From the NCBI GenBank assembly GCA_021234155.1, contig JAJEKV010000051.1, forward strand, positions 6,980,761 to 7,044,760: 64,000 bases of DNA. The letters run 5' to 3'. The notes under the pieces were generated by a model. The model worked only from the letters and a program-made list of their open reading frames with translations, did no database searches and was not told the DNA's origin. The position numbers and the translations under genes are program-made. This DNA is from Isoetes taiwanensis. Lineage: Eukaryota > Streptophyta > Lycopodiopsida > Isoetales > Isoetaceae. Numbering within the stretch: the first letter of the stretch is position 1; the number at the start of each line of letters is the position of its first letter. Below are positions 32,527-42,556 of the stretch, in pieces.

Positions 32527-34617
32527 TGGACATTCTCAAGCCAATGCTTTGTCCAATCCTTCACCTTCTTATCCTTGGTGAGGTCCGACAAAGGGGACGC
32601 CCACTTAAGGAAGTCCTTCACGAACTTTCGATAATATCCTACCAAGCCGAGGAAGCTTCTTACTTCGCCCACATTCCTTGGTGCCGACCAATCCACTATG
32701 GCTTCTATCTTTGCTGGATCAGTGGAGATCCCTTCAAATGACACCACATGACCCAAATACTCCACTCGACCTGTTGCGAAGTGGCACTTGGAAAGCTTGC
32801 CATACAATCGATGCCGCCTTAGCTTCTCCAAAACTCTTCTCAAGTGCTGACAATGTTCTTCCATGGTCTTGCTGTAGACTAGGATGTCGTCGAAGAATAC
32901 GATGACAAATTCATCTAAGAATTCGCGGAAGATATCATTCATTAGGTGCATGAAGGTTGCCGGGGCGTTGGATAAGCCGAAGGGCATTACTGTAAACTCA
33001 TAGTGCCCATATCGCGTTCTGAAGGCGGTTTTATGGATATCTTCTTCCTTGATTCTTATTTGATGGGAGCCTGACCTTAGGTCAATCTTGGAGAAGACTT
33101 GCTCCCTGGAGTTGGTCCATCAAGTCGTCCGCCCTTGGCAGAGCATATTTATTCTTTATCGTTTGCTTATTAAGCTGACGACAATCAATGCACATCCTTA
33201 GACTTCCGTCTTTCTTCTTGACGAAAAGGATGGGTGCCCCCAAAAGGAGACACGCTTGCTCTTATGAATCTGAGCTCAAGCAGTTCTTGCAACTACTTCT
33301 TGAGCTCTACCAGCTCTGAAGTGCTCATTCTATAGGGTGCCTTGCTGGTAGGCTTAGCATTTGGAGCTAGTGTGATTTCACACTCTACACCCCTATAAGG
33401 TGGTAGCTGACGGATTTCATCCGTGAATACATCCTGAAACTCCTTAATGAGCCTTGCTATCGGCCTAGGCAACTGATTTCCACTTGGCTCACTTCCCTTT
33501 GCTCTACTTGGGTCAACTGCCTCAAGCCTCAAGATGTAATCCACCCTATTTCTTATTATACTTTTCCTCAACTGCTTCATAGAGATACATTGCATAGCTG
33601 AAATTACTTTCTTACCTTTTACTACGATCGATTTGCCCAAAGTGCCGTCATAGAGATTTCGTTGCGGTCGCAATCTATCATAGCTTTTGCTGGCCTTAAA
33701 AACTCCATTTCTACTATGAGGTCATATTTCCCAATGTCCATCACTTCGGCGCCCATCGGCCACTTGCTTCACTAAGATCTATGTCAAAACTGATCCTCCT
33801 CCCCTTAGTGTGGTGAATGGCACCGCTTGCCATGCTAACTGGCCTTGGCTTGGACTTCAAGATCTTATTCTTCATGAGAGCAGCAAGCCTCTGAGAGGCA
33901 AAGTTGTGGGAACTACCTGCGTCTATCAAGACTTATATGGTTTGCTATCTATAATTCCTTCCACCGAGATTACTGTAGACTGATTCTTAACATCCCCTGA
34001 CTCAATAGCTGCACAAATTTTACATTCACCGGTTCCTGCTGGTCGCCTTCTTCTTCATCTCCCTCGGCTGGTGATTCCCAATCGACAAGTTCGGCTAGAG
34101 CCGCATGCATGACAAATGGACAATTGTGTGTTCTGTGCCCTGGCTGGAAGCACCGGAAACACAATTTCTTTTCTATGCATTCCTGTCTTTTCTCCTTTGG
34201 GATGCTGTCTAGGAGAAATTTAATTGACTTGCCTCCCGATCCTTCCTGTGGCTTACGGTCTCCAAAGGACTTCCCTTGAGCTTTTCCTTGGTACTGGCCT
34301 CCTGCTGGTGTAAAGGCCGCCTGTCTAGTTTGGTACTGCCCTGTTGTCTTCCCTTTGAATGGTAGTTGTTTCTGCCCTAGAGTTACTAGTGCCTCCTCTA
34401 AACTCAAGGCCTTATCCTCAGCCTCCCCGACTGTCCTTGGGTTGATTGCCCGAACCAACCTCTTAATGTTGTTGTTCAGACCTTCAATGTATCCATCCAC
34501 TGCTTGCCTTTACGTGATTCTAGGTACATTGAGTCTCAGCCTCATGAACTCTTCGATGTACTTGGCTACGGATAAGTTGCCCTAGTCCAGCCCGTAAAAC
34601 TGCTGTATCTGTCTACT
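32523..34617 (-). mobile_element. Family A fragment (RT to gag), unit 3
   Basis: Third copy of the RT-to-gag stretch of family A on the minus strand, close to units 1 and 2, with the zinc knuckle and protease box readable. Somewhat more decayed than unit 2. Confidence 0.8.
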
Positions 34618-35482
34618 CGTGGACCTTTTCATGCTTGGTTATGTCCGTCAAGGGCGCGGCGAGCTTGACAAAGTCTTTGACAAACTTGCAGTAATAACCG
34701 GCCAAGCCTAGAAAGCTGCGAATCTCAGACATATTGGTTGGAGTTGGCCAATTTTTTACTGCTTCAATCTTAGCTGGGTCTGTGGCTATCCCTTCCACAG
34801 ACACAATATATCCCAAGTAATCAACCTTGGTGGTTGCGAACCGACACTTAGAGAACTTGGAATACAGTTGGTGGCGTCTGTGTTTCTGCAAGGCCAACCG
34901 AAGATGTCGCTCATGATTCTCTAAGGTCTTACTGTATATAAGGATATCATCAAAGAATATGATGACAAAATCATCAAGATATTCACGGAAGACATCATTC
35001 ATCAGCCTCATGAAGGTTGTTGGGGCATTTCCCGAACGAAGGTCAATCTTCGTAAAATATTTAGCCCCTTGCAACTGATCCATTAGATCGTCGGCACGCG
35101 GTAAAGCATATCGATTCTTAATAGTGTGCTTATTCAGTTGGCGATAATCTATGCACATTTTTAAGGTGCCATCCTTCTTCTTCACAAAGAGTATCGGGGC
35201 CCCAAAAGGTGACACACTAGGTCGAATGAAGCCCAATCTGAAGAGCTCTTGTAACTGCTTCTTAAGTTCTGTTAACTCCGGAGTACTCATTGGATATGGA
35301 GCCTTGTTGGTAGGCTTGATGCCTGGTTCCAAGGTAATTTTGCACTTCACACCTCTAAAGGGTGGAAACCGATGAATTTCTTCCGGGAATAAGGGTGGCA
35401 ACCGATGAATTTCTTCCGGGAAAAGGTCATGGTATTCCCGAAGAACAACTGCTATTGCTGGAGGTAAGCTATCAAGAATGCC
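34618..35482 (-). mobile_element. Family D fragment (RT), unit 3
   Basis: Third copy of the D piece, with the longest readable RT stretch of the D copies ([17 protein letters not shown] to [12 protein letters not shown]). It ends at the same AAGAA place, but the neighbour there is not family C. Confidence 0.8.
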
Positions 35483-37266
35483 ACGATTCTATTGCGATAG
35501 CAATAGAACCGACATTCCTTGGATGGGGACATCCCTTTGTCACTCCTCCTATTTATTCAGCCTCTCTTCATTGTTCTATCATCGGCGTTCTCTTGAGCTA
35601 GATTTCTCCTTCTTCTCTATCCTATCAGTTTCTTACTCTCCTATGATTCTCTATTTTGATTTCTTCTAGGCTGAGGATAGGGCTTCTATCTATCCCCTTT
35701 TCTCTTCCGTTTGCAAAGCATTTTTTCCCCTCTTCCTTGAAGGCGGTGTGGTTTAGTTCCGTTGCAGATCATGAAAGCAGTTTTTTCAATTTCGGTGCAG
35801 GATTAACAGTGGGTTCTTTTTCTTTTTGCATGTTCGTACCTTTGATGCGGGCTGAAGGACGGCGCCAGGATGTCTCTAGAGCCATTTGGTCAGATGGATC
35901 GCGACTTGTCCGATGAAGCTGTGGACCTGCCATACAAAGGAGGTTTTTCTTCTTTATCGATTTGAACTTTTGGCCTCTGTTTTCTTCATAGCTTTGGTGA
36001 ACAGGTCAGTTTTCTGCCAGGTTGATTTTCGTCACAGCTTTTTCTATTTCTGTTTTCGTTTTTGTGTCGGTGGCCCCTTAAGCTCTTGATTAGCCATATC
36101 CAAGTTCCCTTTTTATTCCAAATCGCTTGGGCTTTTGCCTGTCGGTCGAGATTCAGAGGACGATCTGGGCGATTGCACAAACCACATTCACTCTATTGCA
36201 CAATCTGGTATTGGATCCGGTTCAGATCCCAGTAGGCAATCGGGCTTTTCTCCTTGATCTGACTATGCTGGGCTGGTGACTTATATTCCGTCCTAGCTAT
36301 CTGTCTTGGCGACTTGCCACTACGAATCAACTAGTCTTGCAGCCTGCCTTCTTTCCGTCTTGGTTTACCCTGTTCGACTTCCTTGCCTTGTCCAATTGTC
36401 TGTCGCATAGCTTTTTGGATTTCAAGGAGTCGGTGATTGCCCCTCTTGGATTTGTCTCGGCTGATTGGATCCGTGGGAGGTGGTTGTCTTTTCTTCTCAG
36501 TTGTTTTTTCCTTGATAGCTAATCCCTGGGGTTTCAGCAGTCGATCTGCCAAAAGTTGGCTTTATGCTCCACCGTTTCCAGGCCGGAGCATCCACCGCCT
36601 GTCACTGGCGCAGGTTCAACAGCCGGGAATACCGGGCGCCGGTTTCCCCTCCTCCTTCTAACAGTGGGTTACCGGGTGTCCCCTCTTGTCAATTTCTTTG
36701 TGAAGTTCTTAGTTTCTCTTGCTCATCTTCCACCTTTTCCCTAGACCTTACTACACCTCGTTTCATAAGAGTGGTGGCTTTATCTGTTCTCAAATTGATT
36801 CATATTGACCATAACTAGTATGGCATCGGTTGACATTCGTGGTTGTTCTGGCTTTGGGTTGCAGTATGTTGATTGCTCATATATTTAATAGATGGGGTTC
36901 ACATTAAAAAAGATACAAAAAGCCCCAAAATTTGAGGAAATGCAAGAAACGTACAATTGTTCATTGTCTATTGATCGGTCTTTGAGAACTTTGCTCAACT
37001 TCTTCTGGTTGTAGAGTCTGCGTTTTATAGTTCTTTTCAGTTTGAAATTTTTTGATGTTTTACGCCTACAGTTGATGCATTCTTTTTGCATTCTTTTCAC
37101 ATATGTGGGACCTTGCATCCAATTTAGCATTTTTTCCCTTATATACCTTAGCCCCTTGCTTTCTGTTGTAAACTGAGTTCTTTTTTGGGATGTTTCAAGT
37201 TTGGGGTTACATGTTTGGATCGAGATGTGGTGATTTGTAAACGCAGAGGTGCCGTGGGGAGAATTT
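35483..37266. other. Unassigned 1.8 kb insert in the D target site
   Basis: Occupies the place where family C sits in the other units. It begins TGCCACGATTC with a small hairpin (CTATTGC / GCAATAG, 35488-35506) and is T-rich on the plus strand. It has no frame longer than about 90 codons and no recognisable domain. Near the right end GGTGCCGTGGGGAGAA resembles the polypurine tract of element B. It may be a piece of another LTR element or a filler; I cannot name it. Confidence 0.4.
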
Positions 37267-37664
37267 CTTAGATCGTCGGCACGCGGTAAAGCATATCGAT
37301 TCTTAATAGTGTGCTTATTCAGTTGGCGATAATCTATGCACATTTTTAAGGTGCCATCCTTCTTCTTCACAAAGAGTATCGGGGCCCCAAAAGGTGACAC
37401 TCTAGGTCGAATGAAGCCCAATCTGAAGAGCTCTTGTAACTGCTTCTTAAGTTCTGTTAACTCCGGAGTACTCATTGGATATGGAGCCTTGTTGGTAGGC
37501 TTGATGCCTGGTTCCAAGGTAATTTTGCACTTCACACCTCTAAAGGGTGGCAACCGATGAATTTCTTAGGGAATAAGGGTGGCAACCGGATGAATTTCTT
37601 AGGGAAAAGGTCATGGTATTCCGAAGAACAACCGCTATATTCTTTGGAGGTAAGCTATCAAGAA
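37267..37664 (-). mobile_element. Family D fragment, right of the insert
   Basis: Minus-strand D sequence (RLPP to DYRQLN and RADDL) ending at AAGAA 37660-37664. The reading resumes at 40165 after family C copy 4, which is a simple insertion. Confidence 0.8.
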
Positions 37665-38002
37665 TGTTAACCACCTAGTGGTTAACATTGTGCATACACA
37701 TGTTAGGTGTCAGTGGTGGCAGACTGACACTTGGCATGCTTAGGTTAACTTAAGTGTATGGCTTAGATTAGTTAGATGTACGGCTCAGATTTGCAGTCTA
37801 CACTATATTAGACCGGAGCCTCTTCAGATGTACTCAGGTTTATCTCAAATTTGGAGAGCCTCACTTGGCCACGTTCCCTTCATTCTTTGTACATATTTCT
37901 TTGTCTTGTTCTTGTTTTGTGATCATGAGCATGGCAGCTTTGTGGCATCCGGCAGTCATGGACTGCTGCTGCAGGGTGTATGCCAAGAACTCAAACTAAC
38001 AC

Positions 38003-38020
38003 TGGCGCCGTTATGCCGGG
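38003..38020 (+). other. Family C primer-binding site
   Basis: TGGCGCCGTTATGCCGGG starts one base after the LTR end. It resembles the TGGCGCCGTTGCCGGGG sites known from several plant gypsy lineages. The same site follows the LTRs at 25671 and 30465. Confidence 0.65.
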
Positions 38021-39049
38021 TTCGCTCGTGATCACTTTCTTCACCCTTGCTGTTTGCTGTTGTCTTGCTGCTCCTATTCTTCCCCGTTTTGAAGACTTCT
38101 TGTATACTATTCTTCCCCTACTAGGTTTGTCCCTATCTGCATATCAAAGCAAGAGGCAAAAGGTCTTTTTTCAATACAGCATAATCCGTTTTGGACAGTT
38201 ACCTCATTTCTACCTGCAAACAGTCCATTCGATTACACAGATATTCCAGGTTCTTCAAGCTCTCTCAAGTTATCCGCCAGATTCAAGCACAGCTTTCCTT
38301 TTGCATCCTGTTTTGCATCCTGAAAGGGCTTTCTTCCAGTATTTCGGTCTCCAGCTCGTATACATTACTAATTGACATTCTTTCAAGAGAGCCGGCCAAG
38401 ACTGTGGCTAGCCCCCCCACCCATCGCCCCTGAGATATACCGGGCAGAGAGCAATCTTCAAGTACGCTATCTGTGAAGAAATTTTCGAAGTCTCAGGTCG
38501 GCTTTTTTCAGTTATTTGGTCTTGATTATCTGCACACAAACAAAATCTTTGCATCAGTCAAGGCTAGAAGATTCAATTCAAACATCTTTGTTGAGCAGAG
38601 TCAGATTTTTTTGTTTATCCAACAAATGCTCAGCAAGCGAGATTTTGTTCAGCAAGCAGAGTTTCCTGTCTGCATCTTCGGCACAGGAAAAACCGGCCCT
38701 AATCTATAGCAGAAGAATCGGCTTTGCCCTCTGTATCTCCGTTGCATTGATTTTTTACTTAGCAAGATGAAGTACCGCTTCAGGCAAACAAATGGCTCTG
38801 TTCCAGCACATCCGGCCAGCTCCTATCCATAGCAGCTCACATTTCGGCATCATTTCCGCCCTACCAGATTCGTAATTTCCAGCTTGCATCTGTGTTAAGC
38901 AAGACGCAGCTATTTCGCCCTCAAATTCGGTTGCCTGCACAATAGAAGGTCGACAGTACAGAGCATCTTCGGCTAGGATTGCAGCTCAGGCTAGGGTTTT
39001 TTCCAACGGCTATGATTTGGCCGCCTAAGATCTATGGCTCAGATACAAT

Positions 39050-39490
39050 ATTGTTTTTATGGCTCACGCTAGGGTTTTATGCTTCACGCTAGGTCACGAC
39101 GTCGACGCTTTGATGGCTTCCCCTGCAATTTTTCCACGCCCACGCCCTTTGCTCACGGGTCCACGCTTGCTTGTACCCACGGGGGTCACGCTCCACGCCA
39201 ATATTTGCTGGCTGATAACCGCCCACGGCCACGCTAATTAAAAAGCCACGCTCCGTATTTTCTGCCCCGCATTGACCACGGTGGCCTCACGCTCACGCCC
39301 TGCCCACGGCCACGGCCACGCCTTGCTGTGCTTCACGCCCCTTCTTTCTATCATGGGTCACGGGTCACGCAACTATGGCCATGCTCCACTTTTTGTGGCC
39401 ACGTTCATTCTTTTTGTGCCCACGTTTACCATTTTTGCACGGAACATCCACGCTATCCTTATACTCCTTTGTGGCTGATAACGGGGTCCG
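39050..39490 (+). repeat. CACG-dense array in family C
   Basis: The words CACG, CCACG or GCCACG occur every 10-20 bases over about 430 bases, for example CCACGCCCACGCC, CCCACGGCCACGGCCACGCC and GGGTCACGGGTCACGC. Present in all four C copies (about 21950-22320, 26745-27120, 32095-32490). Spacing is irregular, so it is not a satellite or CRISPR. It could be a cluster of bHLH/bZIP-type binding cores or a methylation-rich block. Confidence 0.6.
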
Positions 39491-40159
39491 CTTTTATGGT
39501 GTTTACACTTTTAAAGACCCTATAATTGTTTTTAAGCAACAGTTTGGGCCCTATTTGTTAAATGGCCTTACCCATAATATAAGGGGATGGTCTTTATGTT
39601 TTTTTAGCCCAAAGTTCCTATGATCCATGTTTTGCATCGACATTCCTTCGGATCCTCTTCATCATCAATGCCTTCATGAAGATCTTTCGGCGACAAAACC
39701 AACCATTACTAGCACCATCATTTTCGCCCCTAACATTTTTTGGCACCATATTGTAATTGTCGGACTTATCTTATAAAAGTCTGTACATGTTTTTGTGCTA
39801 AAAAACTTTTAGGGGGAGGCAGTGTTAACCACCTAGTGGTTAACATTGTGCATGCACATGTTAGGTGTCAGTGGTGGCAGACTGACACTTGGCATGCTTA
39901 GGTTAACTTAAGTGTATGGCTTAGATTAGTTAGATGTACGGCTCAGATTTGCGGTCTACACTATATTAGACCGGAGCCTCTTCAGATGTACTCAGGTTTA
40001 TCTCAAATTTGGAGAGCCTCACTTGGCCACGTTCCCTTCATTCTTTGTACATATTTCTTTGTCTTGTTCTTGTTTTGTGATCATGAGCATGGCAGCTTTG
40101 TGGCATCCGGCAGTCATGGACTGCTGCTGCAGGGTGTATGCCAAGAACTCAAACTAACA

Positions 40160-40261
40160 AAGAACTTCATCTTGTTTAGACTTGACTTCTACCGAAGCAA
40201 GTCGAATCATGCCAATAACCTGAGATTTCTTAATAGCTCTATGCAATTGGCGTAATGAGAT
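40160..40261 (-). mobile_element. Family D fragment between C and the A LTR
   Basis: Minus strand reads ISLRQLHRAIKKSQVIG, MIRLASVEVKSKQDEVLDSLPP, which runs into the D piece at 37664 once C is set aside. Its outer edge GAGAT (reverse complement ATCTC) abuts the A LTR, and the reading continues from VPIMQC at 4309 on the other strand. Confidence 0.75.
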
Positions 40262-41791
40262 TGTGACGTTCCAGGGAAATATGCGCTGGGTGCATATCTA
40301 AGTGATGTATATAACTTAGATAACCTTAGGATAAGACCCATCTCCCACATGGCCTTATCCTATTGGGCAGCCACCACGTGGCCATATCCCATTGGAGTCA
40401 CGTGTCATCCCATGTGGACCCTAACCTATATTAACCTAAACCCTAATCCTAGGCCTCTTTTCCTGGCCCTATCACCCTGGGAACCTTCTTCCCACTCGAA
40501 ACCCCGTTTCAAGCATCGTTTGCTGTGGCATAGCCTAGTGCAGCAGCCCCCAGAGTGTGTGCATGATCTTGGAGTGAGCGTGGCTTCGACCACTTTGAAG
40601 ACCATAGAGACGCCAGGAATGGGAGGGAGCGCTTCGGGAGCAGGTATTTGGAGTAGTGTTCATAGTAGTTCATCTGGAAGTTAGCACTCCAGATGAATCA
40701 GTAATTCGTATCTAGAGTAGAGCCATCCTAGAACCCTTATTCAACATCTTGAACCCTAATCAAGGAACCCTAACTATATGTATGATTAGGTTAGATGTTA
40801 TTCTGATGATGATCATGGTATGATATTGTATGATGATGGTTGATCATGTTTGCTCCTCTTGTATTGGGAAGGGGGGTAGAGACCTAGTAGCCTTACTTAG
40901 TAATGCTCCTAGTTAGACCCTTTAGTTCCTATTATTATTGCAGCCTGTGCATAGGAACTCACCGGGCTAAGGGGGCTATGATGTGACTCAGCACTACACA
41001 ACGGGGCTAGAGGAGATACGGAGGGAGGGTCCCTGCTGTGCGTGGCTACTGGGGACCCCATAGCGGGCTAGGCTTATGGTTGGTCACTTCGTGTAGGTCG
41101 GGCATGGGTCCGATACCTCCTGGGGCAATGGTGTTGCCCTGCCTCTCAAGAGTTGCAGGTGTTGGCCTGGCTCTTGTTTTCGGGGGTAAGTCGGGGACGA
41201 ATTGTGTGTCGCCACGATTCTCTAGCCGCCCGTGGAACCTCTAGACCCTGGAAAGGGGAGATGCAACCCTTCCTGCCTCGACGGACCAGGGAGATGCAAT
41301 ATGGAGTAGTCCCGATGGGTGATACCATGGGATTGCATATCCGGAAGGTTAGAGTCATGCCAGAGCCCGATCTAGCCCATCTGCAAAGTATGCACAGGAG
41401 GGGCGGATGGAATAGCCAGCCCCGCCATTGTTATGACTCGGTCTGCTCTATCTCGAGGCCTAGCCGTTAGTCTACCTGCCCATGAGTCTGAGCCTTGGGT
41501 AGGAGCTTTCATGTTTTACGACATATGTTTATCTCTGTTATAGCTATGGATATGTTGATGCACTACCCTTCGAGGTAGTATGATATATTGTTATTGCTAG
41601 TTCTGACGTTGTTTATGCTTCCGCTGTGATAGGAGCCCATAGGGGAAGGGCGCGCAAGACACCTTCGTGTCCCCTTTTTGCACTAGGAATACCCTGGAGT
41701 AGATGGAGGGCCCGTGCGGTCGAAGGACCGGATGGGGGATTTCCTACGGAGTATACGGCGGGGCGCCGTATATTTTGTAGGGAGCGTCACA
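40262..41791 (+). repeat. LTR of family A, complete copy
   Basis: TGTGACGTTCCAGG...GAGCGTCACA, 1530 bases, with the same 7-base inverted ends as element B. Directly followed by A and then a perfect TGGTATCAGAGC primer site, so this is a 5' LTR in plus orientation. A TATA-like region and TATTGGGAAGGGGGGTAGAGACC near 40862 are shared with LTR B. The frames inside it are repeated in every LTR copy and have no domain. Confidence 0.9.
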
Positions 41792-42250
41792 ATGGTATCA
41801 GAGCGATGTTCTTGGTTGACCAGGAACTAGCACTGACCATGTCCCTAGTAAGTAGCCTCATAGGCCTAATAGGATGTGAAATGAAAATTTCTACCATGGA
41901 ACCTCGAAAATAGGGGAAAAATTTTTCTCCTAGGTAGTAAGAATAGGCTAAGTTGTTAGATAGGAGAAAAAGAAGGAGCTGAATTAACATTCTAGTAAAA
42001 TTGGAGTGAAAATTATGCATCAACATCAGATTTCACCCAAAATGGGTCGAAGAATCATCCCAATCCGAGACCCGGGCAAAAAATGGTGCAAATTCATAAT
42101 TAACACTTCAAACCATTAGAAAAATTCGAATTTCATAGTATAATACAACATTAACCATATACTAATAAATGGGTATACTGGGATAATTAATAAGGGGGGC
42201 TAATTAATAGGGCTATTAATGGTAGGAGAATATTCCCTAGAGCATCTTCC
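41792..42250 (+). other. Family A primer site and leader, copy 1
   Basis: TGGTATCAGAGC at 41793-41804 matches initiator-Met tRNA. The leader is AT-rich and alignable in part with the leader of element B. gag does not follow; instead the sequence passes into a LINE piece at about 42250. Confidence 0.75.
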
Positions 42251-42556
42251 ATTCTAAATATCTTCTTGCCACCCCATTTCCTCCCTAACCTTGCCTAAAT
42301 CTCCTCCCTTGTTAATCAACTTAACATAACCATCATTTGAGTTACTTGCACTCATCAAACCAACAGTTAAGCGGGAAGGTCGTGGCTCCCGTAGTCCGTC
42401 GAGGGCAGCTTCTCCTAAAGCACCTTTCTGCCCAAGGACGTCAATTAGCATGTCCGCCTGTTGCTCTAGCATAGAGGACTGCAAAATATATCTCAAGTCA
42501 TCTGTGAGCAGCTGGGCGTAAGCCTTTGCATGTTCATAATCCATTCACAGTTGAGG
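42250..42556 (-). mobile_element. LINE-2 fragment, duplicated copy
   Basis: Minus strand: LDYEHAKAYAQLLTDDL, EQQADMLIDVLG and KLINKGGDLGKVREEMGW, the stretch between endonuclease and RT of the LINE at 48250-50900. It ends at CACAGTTGAGG, then family A starts. It is a duplicate of 48250-48578, because only there does the LINE continue. Confidence 0.75.

Larger units (their letters stand above)
37665..40159 (+). mobile_element. Family C, complete copy: young non-autonomous LTR element
   Basis: Looks whole. 5' LTR 37665-38001 and 3' LTR 39823-40159, both exactly 337 bases and differing at about two sites. Primer site TGGCGCCGTTATGCCGGG at 38003, polypurine tract AGGGGGAGGC at 39811-39820, and AAGAA duplications at 37660-37664 and 40160-40164. 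The interior of 1.8 kb holds no gag or pol, so it would depend on another element for its proteins. The primer site is the TGGCGCCG type, different from the tRNA-Met type of A and B. The LTR match implies a very recent insertion, probably a few hundred thousand years or less at usual plant rates. Confidence 0.9.

Noticed and set aside
41038-41470. Repeated open frames of 68-105 codons inside the family A LTRs (also at 46655-47057)
   Set aside because: They recur only because the LTR recurs, lie on both strands, and have no domain or start context.
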